64,000 nucleotides of DNA from Plectrocnemia conspersa (lineage: Eukaryota; Arthropoda; Insecta; Trichoptera; Polycentropodidae). The notes beneath the pieces are model-generated. The model did not search any database and was not told the origin of the DNA. It saw nothing but the letters and a program-made list of their open reading frames with translations. The DNA is taken from NCBI GenBank assembly GCA_009617715.1, contig VTFK01000188.1, positions 1,426,001 through 1,490,000 on the forward strand, given 5' to 3'. The translations under genes were made by a program, and so were the position numbers. Of the stretch, positions 10,205 through 22,450 are shown in pieces; the first letter of the stretch is position 1; every line of letters starts with the position of its first letter.

Positions 10205-10445
10205 ACAAGCACGATATACGAGCGGTATAAATCGGTGACAAAAAAACTAAAAAACATGGGTGTGAATCTCATATGAATTTTACTTTTTTATCTCGTCTGG
10301 GAGATTATAATTAGTGATTGTTATAATATATGTAATTATAATTTCGATCGATTATGACAGATTAGGTTTTAATGGATTTTCCTAAAGTCATCAATGTATA
10401 TCGTGATGATTAATTAAAAACCAACTAGGTCGTACATATTAGGTA
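10205..10445 (+). repeat. tRNA-derived SINE, copy 1
   Basis: The head AGCGGTATAAATCGGTGAC (about 10221-10239) matches the A-box region of the copy at 49421. It is followed by a weak B-box (GGGTGTGAATCTC, 10258-10270). The body matches in order: GTCTGGGAGATTA, TAATTTCGATCGATTATGAC, CAGATTAGGTTTT and GTCGTACATATT. Pol III-type head plus a shared non-tRNA body defines a SINE. This copy is quite diverged. Confidence 0.6.
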
Positions 10446-11709
10446 TTAAACATTATGTAATAAAGAGCTATTTCAGCTGATAGAGAATACCATATAAGTG
10501 TATGTAAATATATAAAAAAATTATATTTATTTATTTTTTATGTTGTGACTTGAAAATGTTCAACCGACATCTTCTATAGCAAGTATTGCAATGCAACAAC
10601 ACTTTGTCTGTATTTTTTTAAACTTATTGTATCTTTTCACTCACAAGTGAGTAGTACGAGATTATAATTGCGTATAAGTGGTAAATTACAACGTGCTTCA
10701 AATATTCATTTCGATACACTAATTAATTTCAACGAATATTTCTGAAATACGAATTCGGTCGACTGTCCACACTAGTACCGTTGAAGTTTAAAACACCTGA
10801 TATAATTTAGTCAGGTTGCAGTTGTGCAATTATTGAACGTAGTGCATATACTGCAGACTATCTTTGCAAAGTGTATATAATTTCACGTGGAATTCGCTAG
10901 AAGCAAGTAAAGACAGCAATCCTTGTTCTTTCGGAAGCGTTCTTGTAAAAGCGAAACGAGCTTTTCGAAACCTCAACGCCATTATGAAAGTCGGTCTCTC
11001 TCAGTGGTTATTATATTTTGTGCAAAGTACAATCAACTCGGTTTTATATCTGCGGTCTCATTCGCGGACTGGATTATATGTCTCGGAGAGTTTTAGAAGT
11101 TTTACACGTCTCTTTTGGTATTTTATACGTGCTTACATGGAAAGACGTTATGACCGCATAAAATGCTCGAAACTCGTGCATTTAATCTGTATAATTTATG
11201 AGAGTTGGTATTATATCTTACTAATGCTATTTGCGAAATTTTCATATTGACAGTAACTATTAAGTGGCAGAAACGTTTTATGCAAGGAAATAAATTATAA
11301 GGATAAATGCAAGTACTACGAATTTTTACTATTGGCTTTTAAAAGAGCGAGGGGTACACTTAAAGTTATTGCACATTTTTTAATGCATATTTTGAAACTA
11401 TTGCGTGTGTAGGTATTTGTTATTTAAGTAACGCCTCTGTAATGGTTGAGGAGCTATCATAATAAACTTGATTCAGCTTCCTGAATGGCCTGAGGAGCAT
11501 CAAAGGATGTTGATGCACGATAATCACTAAGATGTGATAGATGGATGCATTTTTAAAAGTGTTTTACCTGTTTTAATATCACTAACATTTAAATAGTAGA
11601 CTTCCATTTTTTAACTAGTGAATTAAATAGTAAAATCATGTCTATGTGATGGTTCTGTTCTATCTCTTTCAGCTGTTATTTGTTATAATACATTAAGCGT
11701 ACATATCTA
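10446..11709. other. non-coding stretch with a 128-codon chance frame
   Basis: A slightly GC-richer part spans 10740-11260. It contains a plus frame at 10864-11250 whose first codon is TTG. Its first ATG, at 10984, gives about 88 residues rich in aromatic and hydrophobic residues without a recognisable domain. I do not call it a gene. No other feature is visible. Confidence 0.45.
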
Positions 11710-11835
11710 CATCTTTAATTAAGGAATAGCATGATACATCGCAGGTTTATTGATATTACCTATTTGCTTGCTCTCTTGTTTTCAACTGAAGAATATCTGC
11801 CACTAAACCCATAGCAGTGAAGTCAGCAATGTGCG
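11710..11835 (+). repeat. segment related to 9315-9390
   Basis: Shared words in the same order include AATAGCATGAT, a TAC or ATC step, and CATAGCAGTGAA, with diverged sequence between. It may be the decayed end of the same element as the 9.3-9.6 kb segment. Confidence 0.35.
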
Positions 11836-13203
11836 AGTCGTTACCTATTATATTGAAAATCTCGTTTTTACGAATTTAACATATGGCATAACATATTTTT
11901 TGGCTAACTAGAACTGAATTAAATCTACAATATAACAAAGCAACAAATAATATATACGTATAGTGCTATATAATTCATTGAACAAATGCGAAGTATATGA
12001 CTTATTTTGCTGTGAAAAAATATTATTAAGAATTTTTTTATTGGACTGATAATATTTAACAATTACGAAGTAATTGTTATTAGCTTGGTTACATGATAGC
12101 ATGAAATGAAATAAATATTTGCGCTCATCGCAAACGATTAATCTTAATTTTATTATCGCTTTGTAGATTAACTGAATGGATTCTTAATGTTTATTACAGA
12201 ATTTATCGAGTCTGCAATTTCATTATATTATGAAATACAATAGATACAAATTAAAAAAAATATATATAACTTAATTGAACAGTAATTTAATATAATTAAT
12301 ATAAACAAAAAACTTAAAGGAGCTTAATTTTTCAGTATCAACAAAAATATTTTAGATGATAGCATTACGCTTTAAAGGATATTTTGCACCGTAAAAAAGT
12401 TATTTTAGAACAATGGTGAAAATTTTTTAATGTTATAAGACCATTTGAATCTTTATGTAATATAATAATGCTGCATTTATAAAGCTTTTATATAATGCAC
12501 TGTAGATTACAAATGTATCAAATAACTTTTTTTTATTGGATTTTATAATGGAAAATTTAGATTCATAAAAAATATTGCAGGTTGTCATACTCCTGCTTAA
12601 TTAAGTTGCAATAATATTCAGATTAGATCTTATTGTCTAGTGCAGGAACAAAGACATAATTTTAGAATATATATATTGTTCTTAAAACTGATTATTGTCC
12701 TACAGTTAATCAATTGAAAATAATATTGTAAAGAGGTAATTTTTTGCTTGAATGAAATTTTAAGTTATACTTCCAAGTGGTTTAATATTAAGTCAAAGTC
12801 CTTTTTTATTAACACATTTTCTTGATTTGTAAAGAGTTACTTTTGCAGATTAAATTAATCTCAACTATTCCGATGGAATGTTATGGATCCCGATTCCAAA
12901 GCATATTTGATCCCCTTCTCTATATAACATAGCGAATGTTATTACCCTTGTTTTAAGCATGCCATGCAAAGAAGAATTTCTGTGTATGCTATTATTTGAA
13001 ATATCTAAACAGCAAAATTCCAGGAATATACTTATATTTTTTATGATATAACAGTTATCGGAAAAATACACAATATCGTATTTATATTAGGTTGTTCTTT
13101 TCAGATATTTATAAATACGTGTTCTTCATATCAGAAAAAAATATTTTATATTACCTAATTAAATCGTATTTGTAAATTAATAACAAAGTAATGTTAATTT
13201 GCA
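11836..13203. other. AT-rich non-coding stretch
   Basis: No gene or RNA is seen. A 68-codon minus frame at 12865-13071 stands in a slightly GC-richer patch but is unrecognised. Confidence 0.5.
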
Positions 13204-13470
13204 GCATCTGTTTGTTTATTACTTTACTCTGGTGGTGCTTTTCAATGAAATTTTGCACTGTCTAATCTCTAATCTTATTTGAAGTGCGGGGTTTCTCCTT
13301 TTCCTCCTCAAACGAGATCTCCTTTGTAACCTCGTGCTGTTGTTTTCGATGCAGATATACATATTAGTTTTTCGATGTTCATTTCCTGGTTCAATGTTTC
13401 TCCACCAACTCTTGAATGTCGTCCTCATTCACTTACGGTCCCGCGTTCTTCCCTAAAGTACGGTAAGGGA
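13204..13470 (-). pseudogene. Tigger/pogo transposase C-terminal relic
   Basis: On the minus strand one frame can be followed for almost the whole stretch despite in-frame stops: TLGKNAGP, stop, VNEDDIQELVEKH, stops, YLHRKQQHEV, TKEISFEEEKEK, then NFIEKHHQSKV. The order ELVExH, QQxEV, a glutamate-rich EEE patch and FIEKHHxxK is typical of the C-terminal region of Tigger-like (pogo superfamily) DDE transposases, downstream of the catalytic core. At least four stop codons show that it is dead. No CENP-B HTH domain or catalytic core was found upstream (13471-13900), so only the tail remains. The call rests on my recall of the family pattern. Confidence 0.65.
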
Positions 13471-13839
13471 AAATAACATTTTTACTGAACACATATTTTT
13501 TATTATGTAGTGCATCGATATTTATATAGTGATTGTAAAAGATTTTTCAACAAAAGGGTGAAACACAGCGAACTTTTAAGTCGATTGTCTCGAAACAGGC
13601 ATTTGTTAAATTGCTTCGTCTCTGATCTTATAAAATCCATCAATATTCGATTATATTATAAAAGTAAAGTTAAAGAATAAAGTAAATTTTTAATGAATGA
13701 TTAAAAGCTATATGTTATTTATACTACTTGTTTGTATTATACTATGACGCTGATTTTTCAATCGGTATGATAATATTTCAATCACATCATCATAATAAAA
13801 TATGAAATTCGTTCCAGTCCATCGTACTTTTAATTGAAT
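13471..13839. other. AT-rich non-coding stretch
   Basis: No further Tigger coding sequence and no other feature are recognised. Confidence 0.5.
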
Positions 13840-14720
13840 CAAAACATTCAATTTCCAAGTCTTTCGCTCACCAGCGTCGGAAGTAGGCATCGTCAACCCC
13901 TAACAAATACCCGTCGGGAAATGACGAGGCTCGTTTCGGAATTTTCCGTTACATTTCCGCAAAGTCGATCACGTGGCAAACAATAAAATTATATATAGAA
14001 GAGTACATGTATTTTTTAGGTATACGACCATAGACACGCGATGTCATTCTTGTCGAAGAGTCATGAAAAACACGACGATCGGCTTTTCAAAACCAGTCCG
14101 TATTTGCATATTTGATAAATGACGGCACGCCAACCGGCACTTACTTTTGCGTATAATGATCGTCACTCATATTTACACAATAAAACGCGTTTCCACTAAT
14201 GTGTCGAAAAATAATAATTGAACGACAATTCGCCGGTCAGTTCAACCCTTAATTACGCCGTAAAACTACCTAAAACACAAACAAAACTAATTTGAAATTT
14301 GATGATTCTGAAAAATGTCTATTTAAAATTTTGTTATACAATACTTTCATTTTTTTCAGCTAATTCGAAATTGGCTTATGTGGTCAATGCTTTAAAAATG
14401 TATATTCTTTAATGGTACAAAAATTGATTATAATAAAAAAATACATTTAAAAATGCTCTTAACCGCATTAATAATATCCCCGCTCTCTCGCTCAATCCAA
14501 ATAGATTAACCCTTTCTAAAGTTCAACCGCAAAAGTTTAACGCCGGTAAACGAGATTTTTATTTTTACTAAAATTTTGCTCCATTTTAATTATTTAAATT
14601 CAGGTAATTCTATTTTTATCGCAACGAAAAAGTTACATAAACGTTCCGTTAATTATCGGGTTTAACGTTGTTTTTATTTGGCTCAATAAATTTCACCTCC
14701 AGTTAAACGCGTAATTCGTT
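13840..14720. promoter_or_regulatory. CpG-containing islands with homeodomain-type motifs
   Basis: The part 13860-14290 is GC-elevated and has many CpGs. It mixes GATCACGTGGC (E-box, near 13965), TTAATTACG (near 14251) and AATAAAACGCG (near 14180). The part 14500-14720 again has AATTATTTAAATT, GTTAATTATCGGG and CGCGTAATTCG. Such clusters are what conserved insect enhancers look like, but conservation cannot be tested here. No coding frame is convincing. Confidence 0.3.
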
Positions 14721-15959
14721 AAATGTAGTTCATAATCTAAATTCCGTGAATAGTATTATGTAATTAAGCAATGAGTAACATTTTTAAAACGATTATAATG
14801 TAATGGTTACTCCTTCTATAATATATATAATTGAACACACCTGTGCTAAATAAATATTATATAATACATAACAATTTAATATTTTTGTCAGAATGACTTA
14901 TAATATTCACTAGACTCAGTTTAGATTTCTCTCCAGTGAGTAAAGCGCTTTTCGTTTATATTAACGATAGTTAGTATATACGAAAAGTGACATTTAGCTA
15001 TTACAAAAATAAGTTACAACTAAAATAGCTTGTAATTTTATTAATATTTCGTATTTTGAGGCTTTTGAGGCACTGAAAAACTGGTTAAAGTTTATTTTAT
15101 AAGCATATATAAATTACCGTATATATATGGAAATGTAGCTGATGTTATTCGGTGGTGGGTTCAAAATGGCAGGTCTTGTAAGTCAGAGAGTTCGCTGGAG
15201 TGTCGCGTTGAATTATCGTCGGCTGTGATCTGTCATAATGTGTTTTTGTGACGATGCTGATGTGTGTCGTACTGTGACTTTTTGGCGTATATCTTGGTGT
15301 GTCTCTGGTCACGTCCCCGTTTGTGGCCAAGTGTCTATGGTAAATTGCAGTCGAACATGTTGGTGGGTCAATTGCATCGCTTCATAGACACACCCACGAA
15401 ATGTGTTTACGCCTTAAAAGGAAACTGAGTTCAGGCAGAATAACAAAGTATTTTGCGCAGGGTAGAACGCATTGTCTATCGCGTATTATTTCTAAACAAA
15501 AAGTTGTTTTATCCGATATTTATGTGTGCTTACGAGTGATTAACGTTTCGGGACAGATGGTCCGTATAATATTAACAATTATTAGTATATTTTTTTAGTC
15601 CCAAGATCTTTCTTCCATTCTTTGGGCTTACTTTCTAGACGAGTTGTTTTTTTCCGTTTATTTATTCGAAATAGTCGTTCCAAATTATTTTTTTCAGGTG
15701 GTTGGGACAAATAAAATTACAACATTATTATGATAATGTTTTAAGAGCTTTTGTATAGCATCAGCTCAGTACTTTTTTTTTGGAATTATATGATTATTTT
15801 CTATGTACGAGATCTAATAATAAATTCTACATACGCGATTTCGCAGCTCGTTCAACGATTTTCCAATAAGTAAAAGAAAATCGATTAGATGAAGAGGCTG
15901 TTCCGATATAGGATAATTTATTTTGTATTATGTCGTGTATAGAAAGTAATCAGGCGTTC
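14721..15959. other. non-coding stretch with a GT-rich patch
   Basis: 15140-15370 is unusually rich in G and T on the plus strand (GTGTGTCGT, TGTGTCTCTGG). It has open frames on both strands (for example minus 15145-15330, threonine- and serine-rich). An acceptor-like TTATTTTTTTCAG ends near 15699. Nothing is recognised as a gene. Confidence 0.45.
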
Positions 15960-16990
15960 CCATATGTGTGTATGTATGTATATCTTCATATGGATTATGC
16001 CTATTGAACATACATACGTATTATGTGTACTGATAGGCTGGTACGTCACGTCGATGGCAAAATTCGCGATTCGGGCTCACTTTTAAATTAACCCAGAGAA
16101 GGGAAACCCATACGGCGCAATTTCGACGGAATAAAAAAAATCAAAGACAGTCAATTTGCCTGTCGGTACAACAGCACGAGGGGAATCTAAAATTAAACGT
16201 AAACGAGAGAGGGTAGTATATACGCAATATACAGGCAGATATACTTACATGAATATGCATAAATATGTATATAAGATGAAAAGAAGAAGACTACATGCAT
16301 GCGTGTGGATACATCGGTCCCGGCAGGCTCACCTTGACATATAAGAGCCGTCATGAATGTCAGGAATTTACTCTCAATTTCGGGCTCGAGAGAGATGGTT
16401 ATTTTGTACGTGGCGAGTCGCTGGAGAAAAATCAGGTTTTTCACTACATCACGCGACGCTGTTTGCGTCACGAGATTGAATATATTTACTTTAAAAAACT
16501 TTCGATGCGATCTTATCAAGTGAGAGATGACCGTTATTCCCGTCGGATTAGTTGGACGCGACGAACGTTTAACAGCCGGTTTCGTAACGAGTGAAGATGT
16601 TGTGTATGATGGTGGGTTGCGTGAGAAAGTGAGAGTCGAGCGATGACGGATTGAAAAATCTGACGAAAACTGGAGCGAGACACGATCGGACAAAGCAGAT
16701 AATTGTTAGCAAAGTTTACATAAAAAAAAATAATAATCGAAGAAGCAGTAAAACGAACCCTCATTAGAGCGACTTTCACAGATTTTTTAGACGATCGGCG
16801 AATCGTGTCGAATCATTCGTTCTTTGCGGTTAGCATGATTAGAGATCGACAACTTGATCGTCGTTGCAAATCATCCACAACGGAAGATTGACAAATTGTG
16901 AACACGTGCACTTAAAAAAAAAACAATTTTATTTGCGAAGTTGTAAAAACACGTGAAAAAATAACGTGCTATTTTACAGAAAACTGGACC
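15960..16990. promoter_or_regulatory. long GC-elevated island
   Basis: About 1 kb is clearly less AT-rich than its flanks and full of CpG (ACGTCACGTCGATGG near 16044, GCGACGCTG near 16452, GTTGGACGCGACGAACG near 16551). Overlapping open frames occur on both strands (a 166-codon minus frame at 16193-16693 begins with TTG, and a 99-codon plus frame at 16295-16594 with ATG). Frames open on both strands at once suggest composition, not coding. I infer regulatory or transcribed non-coding DNA. Confidence 0.35.
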
Positions 16991-17317
16991 ATCTGAGGCT
17001 TTCCTTTGATCTTCGTGAAAATATACTCAAGGCGGATATAAGAATATGAAAAGCTAGCTAGCTATTTAGTAATTCACTTCGCAACTAGTATTTATATTAA
17101 TATTTTAAAATATATAAAATATTATGGAATTACAATACATGCATTAGAATTGTACAGTAATTTGAAGAAAAGATACAATATCCTTTTTTATAATAATCAA
17201 TAAAAACTGATACTCATCGATTCTCCCATAATAAAAACCAAACCACATCATTCCGAGACAATAATAAAATTATTCAGCCTGCAGATTTCAAACGATATAA
17301 ATCAAATATGTAGTAAA
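16991..17317. other. AT-rich non-coding stretch
   Basis: Nothing is recognised. Confidence 0.6.
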
Positions 17318-17605
17318 ACGATCTATTAATATTCACGTGTACTTCTTAACGTTTATTTAATTTATAAATAAACAAGCTAAATCTTCAGCGATACGTATGC
17401 ACTCCAAGAAGCAACTCAGCACGCACTGCATGGGCAGTTAGAGAGGTGCAAGATGTAGGTCAAGTGCAAGAAGTGGAAGTTTTTACATTACTCATGCGTT
17501 TGCTTTACATGTGTAGTACCAAATATGTTTGAAGTGTTTTAAAAACAAATGTTTTTTTTTAACTGAGTAAAAGTGAAACCACGTAAATCGAGGGATAAGT
17601 GTATG
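17318..17605 (+). repeat. dispersed repeat C, copy 1
   Basis: This is related to 47656-47931 in the same orientation. Shared landmarks in order are TATTCACGT, CAACTCAG, CATGGG, AGAGGT, AGATGTAGGTCAA, AGTGGAA, CAAATATGTTTGA, AACAAA and AAATCGAGGGATA at the end. The terminal ATCGAGGGATA recalls pogo/Tc1-type ends, but no matching opposite terminus was found. Confidence 0.6.
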
Positions 17606-18350
17606 TACGGGTTGTAATTAAAAATAACGACTTTTCGGTTGAACTCATATTTTTTTCACGTCTGCATAAAAATATATATAATAAAAGAAGACCATATAGT
17701 CACGCTAGGCGATTATTTATTTAAAACGGATAAATTGTGACTTAAAAAAGATAATAAAATTTAGTGATTTTTTGAAAATGTAAGAGAAGACTTTTGGCGA
17801 GGATGTTATGGATGTTCAAACGAAGGGTTTATGCATGTTGCAAATATTTCTAAGAGGGCAGTGAAGACACGTACAAGACGATAAGCAAGATAGACGGAAT
17901 AGCACATTCAACAAATTACAACCATCAGGATATACGGTTAAAAAATTGTAAATTTGCAGTTTTAAGCAATACAAAAAAACGGTCAGAATTGTGGGCAACA
18001 ACATTTAAATTTTGTACCACGGATTATTAATTCTTGATTTGTTGGCCAAAAACGACATCGTCGTGATGCCGCAGGCTCCGTATTCCTTAGATATGTCCCC
18101 TGCGACATACAAAAGTGAGCTGAAGACTCTTGATTTTGCGAATTGGAAGAAACGCTGGAATAAGTAATACATGTATATATACTTATTTGAAGGGGTTAAT
18201 TTCAATATTAAATATTAAATTAATATTATTTGCTAAAATAAAATTATCGATATATTTTTTATTGTGCTTTGTTATTTTATTAAAATCTTAGTTTCATAAA
18301 ATCTTAAACGCTAAAATTGGTCCAACAAAACATTTTCATGAGGCAGAATG
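17606..18350. other. AT-rich non-coding stretch
   Basis: No gene is recognised. A slightly GC-richer piece lies at 18040-18140. Confidence 0.55.
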
Positions 18351-18352
18351 TA

Positions 18353-19633
18353 TTAGGTTGATGCATAAGTAACGTCGTATTTTTTTAAGAAAACAAAAGT
18401 TAATATTTTTAGATAAAATTAATTAAATCAATCAACTATATATTTTCCATTATTTCTAATGACTGTCTCCCATCTTTCTGTCATGTTTTTAATCCTATTA
18501 GATTAAAAACTTTTAAGTTTCGATGCAAGGAACGAATTTAGTGTTGTTTTTACCTCATCTGTTGTATTATTTTTTTTTTATTTAAATAATTTTGTAGAGA
18601 TAAAAACAAGTGAAAATTAGAAGAAGCTAAGTCAGAAGAATAAGGTGGATCCTTTAAAACATCCCAATTGAGCTCCTTTAATTTATGCTGTGTCATCATT
18701 GCAGAATGAGGCCGCGCATTGTCATGATGAAAGATCACACCCTTGCGATTGCTAAGTTCAGGTCGTTTTCTTACGAGTGCCGAGTTTAATTTTTGCAGCT
18801 GTTCACAATATCTATCAGCATTAATTGTTTGGTTAGGTTGCAATAACTCGTAATAAGTAATACCCTTCATATCCCACCAAACACAAAGCATTATTTTTTT
18901 AATGATGTTCTGCCTTTGGAGTGGTTATTGAGACTTGTCCTGGCTTGACCCAGTGTCGCTTCCTAGTTTTATTATTATAGACAACCAATTTTTTCATCCC
19001 CAGTCACTATTCGAAGCAAAAAAGTTCATGCTTTTGTCTCGCACACAAAGAAACACACGTAGCAACTCGGTCCAGCAGGTTTGCGGGTGACTAGTTGTGC
19101 GGGACCCAAACGTTGTACTTGGAAACCATTCCACTGTGATTCTGATGCCTCACCACCGTAGATTGAATTATACCCATCTTCATTGCGATGTCCCTGGTAT
19201 ATTGACGGAGATCAGTTTCAAGTATGTCATTCAGAACATCATTATCGGTGGTTGAAGGGCGCTCCACTCTTTCTTCATCAGCTGTTGATAAATTCCCAGA
19301 TCTGAATTTAGCAAACCATCTTCGACTGTTTTGAACATCCATAGAGCCTCTGCCGTACACATCACATATGTTTTTGGTTGCCAATGTTGCATTATGGTCT
19401 TTAAAAAAAATAAAAGTAAAAAATGTCGAAAATGGACTTTTTTCTCTAACATTTTAAAAAAATCTCAAGGGCTCTGTATGTATAACTCAACCGCTGACGA
19501 TAGACTAAAAAAATGTTAGAAGAAACCCTCCTTTATATAATGCAAATACAACATTAAGCACAGATATTAAAACAGTTGGTTAAAAAAAATATATGATAGT
19601 CGATGTAAAAATACGACGTCACGATCAACCTAA
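18353..19633 (-). mobile_element. full-length mariner (mellifera-type), inactive
   Basis: The element is 1,281 bp long, the usual mariner size. It is flanked by the TA target duplication (18351-18352 and 19634-19635). The inverted ends are TTAGGTTGATGCATAAGTAA on the left and, read from the right end inward, TTAGGTTGATCGTGACGTCG; both reach GACGTCGTATTTTT or AACGTCGTATTTTT. The transposase lies on the minus strand. Internal frameshifts show an old copy. Ends, size, TA site and protein together make the superfamily certain; the mellifera subfamily is judged from the N-terminal and WVKPGQ-type motifs. Confidence 0.93.
18550..19452 (-). pseudogene. mariner transposase, frameshifted and catalytically dead
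   Basis: Reading on the minus strand, the start is MLEKKVHFRH near 19452. After a frameshift about 20 codons on, the HTH region continues (KNICDVYGRGSMD, RRWFAKFRSGNLS, VERPSTTD) down to about 19091. A degraded middle holds VTGDEK (first catalytic D, about 18980) and, in another frame, HWVKPGQVSITTPKAEHH. An intact C-terminal frame (18550-18891) carries WWDMKGITYYELL, FHHDNARPH (second catalytic D) and PPYSSDLASSNFHLF. At D34D spacing after the second D the residue is N instead of D. The protein would normally have about 345 residues and cut and paste the element at TA sites. This copy cannot. Confidence 0.9.
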
Positions 19634-19635
19634 TA

Positions 19636-20559
19636 TTTGTTATTAAATATATATATTTTTTGCACTGCGCAGAATAATTAACGATAGATTAATGCAATAA
19701 AAAATAACATTTATTATTGTATTAATCCTTAAGATAAGAAAAATCTAGATCAACTTTATCTAAGGTGAACGATCGAAATTATAATTGTAATAATATCGAA
19801 AATTAAATCTCATTGTTCCATCGTGCTTAGTTAATTAATAAATTCACATAAGAACGATATGTCATACATACAATTTGTCACATAAGGTTTTCAAATCACT
19901 TGTGATTGGAAAATCATAGTATATTTTATGTGACGCGCTATTGAGAACTTGAAAGTGTATCAGAATATTCGCACAAATACGGATTCGCTATCACTACAAA
20001 AGGATTTGAAAAAACCGGATACTTGTCATAGTTGTTGGATAGAAATTTACGATTCAATTCCTCAGATATAACAAGGAGTACGGATATTATATGTTTTTGT
20101 ATCATTTAGCCCTTTTGATATAAGCGTTGGGGTACAATTCATTGTATTATCCAAGTAGCTTATATCGGATATGTAAGTCAATACTCTGTGACCCTTAACT
20201 GTGGGCACTAGACTGGTCTAAAGAGTCGCGACTGCGTACCATATTCCTGGCCATCGTGCACAGGACATCAGACCTTTTGATACGAGCCATCCAAATTCTC
20301 AACGAGATCGCCAGACATGTTTTCGGCGATAGCTATGAGGAGCTGTTGTATGGTGCAAATATTTTTAGGTGTGCTCAATGTGTATACTGTTCATTACAAC
20401 GCATTAGTTTAATAAATATATATGTTATTCATATTAGATTTGGTTTACTGTATTTAGTTTATTTACGAGTAGGAAGCAAAACACAATTTTGTCCAATCCA
20501 ATAGGCAAACCCGTAATAAATCTGGTGATTTTTGCGTCGCCCATTTTTATTGTTCAATA
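19636..20559. other. AT-rich stretch with a GC-richer patch at 20190-20370
   Basis: The patch contains an 82-codon plus frame (20256-20504) with no recognised domain; its first codon is not ATG. A second short coding-like run lies near 19950-20020 in another frame. These could be pieces of one decayed retroelement, but no diagnostic motif is present. Confidence 0.4.
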
Positions 20560-21210
20560 CAAATTTTTTCAACGCAGATATTTTCAGACTCGCCCGAAAT
20601 TTCGCTCAGGTCGCGAAAAATGTCGCTGGGGTTGATTTATAAAAAATGAAACGTGTATCCGGTCCGCGGCCGTAAATCGTCGCCGGATTCTGTAGGCCGC
20701 AAAAACAGATTTAAAATTTAAACTCGAGCCTTTTGTGTCCAGCTTAGGTCCGAGTGAGTATCCGGCCTGAACTGCGTACGATTATATGATACTTCTGTAT
20801 GCTCATCGATTAGCGGTCGTCGCGACGGCCTTCGATGCTCATGGTGATGTTTCACTCTTGTGCCATTTATGACCGGCCACTGAGCGTGTCTCAGAGAACA
20901 CGCAACGAGAAATTGCACGGCGTTCTTTTGAGAACAACTGGAATGCGTGATGATGAAAAAAGAAACGAGAAGAATCAAGTAGAATATAATTGCTTTTGAT
21001 TATGTTGAGATACAGGGACGTTCGTTTAAAAAATTGCTACAGAGCTGCAATATTCATAATGATAATTAAAGCAATAGCATAAAATTAATTGATTTGACTA
21101 AAAATATATCTTGTGGAAAGCTGTGTTTTGCGCAGCACGCATATTTCGCAATTTTTTGCGTGTTTCCGTTTGGCGTTTCCCAATAGAAGGCGCATGGTGT
21201 GCTGAGTAAT
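20560..21210. promoter_or_regulatory. CpG-rich island
   Basis: 20560-20990 has dense CpG in otherwise AT-rich DNA, including CCGGTCCGCGGCCG near 20660, GTCGTCGCGACGGC near 20816 and TTGATTTATAAAAAATG near 20632. A second small patch lies at 21125-21210 (TTTTTTGCGTGTTTCCG and similar). The 86-codon minus frame at 20718-20978 has no recognised domain. A regulatory island or promoter is inferred. Confidence 0.35.
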
Positions 21211-22448
21211 ATTATATTGTAGTTCAAAGTAGGGATTCTGATTCTCGGCAGTGAAAAATAGATTTCGATAGTGTTATTGGTTTTATCTTATATTACAAAA
21301 TGTATTTGCATACTAGAAGTACTATTATATATTGGATTCCTGTCTTATGAAATTCAATCGTATTTTGAGAAGAGCCTTTGAAAGTATTACTTTTTAAAAA
21401 CATATTTTTAAGATGTATTCGTTATTTATTATTTCAACGGACATATCGAAGCATCATTAAGAATTAGTGCTTCAAATTTAATTTTAATTGAACGAATCAC
21501 CTCTTTAATATTTTTAAAGTGATAATATTAAATTTCCTTTATTATTTTCACTTAAAAAATAAATATGAATCTTACAAAAATATCTTATTTTTTATTTAGA
21601 GATTTCTAAAAAAATCTTGACTAATCTAGTTCTGAGGTAACATTTAATGAATACTATTCTAAAGTTAATGGGTAAATTCGTTTATATTGTAATAGAAAAA
21701 TTAAATGATTATTGGTTTTCTTACCTTTTAATCATTAAAATGTATTACAAACCCCTTATTGCATATACGCAGAGCGGAGTATTTAAAAAATAAATGTAAA
21801 ATAAAAGATAAGATAGAATAAATAAATTAATTTATAAACTTCTTTTCCGCTTTATCGTATAAAACACAGTTGAATGATTTTTAAAATTACATTATTAAAA
21901 TCGCTGGTTAATGTTCATATAATTATATTAAGGCTTAACTTTTTTATGTCAGAATCAGTGTTTCAAACTTTTTCTTTTTAAAATTTAACAAATAATAAAA
22001 TTCAATATATATGTATATATATATATATATAATTTAGTTCGCAAAGAATATTCTGCAAATTTGATCAATATCAACATTTGCTTCTCAAACTTTCGTCCTT
22101 CAAAAATATTAGGAATAAAATAATATATGCTTATAATGCATTAAATAAAACTATCTAGCAAATATAATTTTTTTTTGTCGTGTTTATATTACATGTACAT
22201 ACGAATGGATAGAATATATAGTCAGTTGAGACGCAATTCAATCTGAGGAGCGTAATATCTGAGTAGATGGGTTATTAAGAAATGATTTAATAGAGTAGAT
22301 CTTATGTAGACTGTAGGTGGTATGGCGCAGGTCCTCTGGAGGTCGTAGCCTAGCTCTATAAACTTCAGCCTTTTAGATAAAGATCTCTGATTATATAAAA
22401 AGAGACTGCGGGCGTATTGGTGGCGCAACAAGACGCGTAGTGGAAGTG
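21211..22448. other. AT-rich stretch; unclassified patch at 22220-22440
   Basis: 21211-22215 holds nothing recognised beyond an (AT)n run near 22010-22030. 22220-22440 is GC-richer and open on the minus strand (69 codons, unrecognised). It ends at the MITE insertion listed next and may be part of an older repeat. Confidence 0.45.
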
Positions 22449-22450
22449 TA

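Noticed and set aside
10864..11250. 128-codon plus frame as a gene
   Set aside because: It begins with TTG; from its first ATG about 88 hydrophobic residues remain, without a domain or splice context.
16193..16779. Overlapping frames of 166, 99 and 81 codons as genes
   Set aside because: Frames on both strands are open at once, the longest begins with TTG, and none has a recognisable domain; GC composition explains them.
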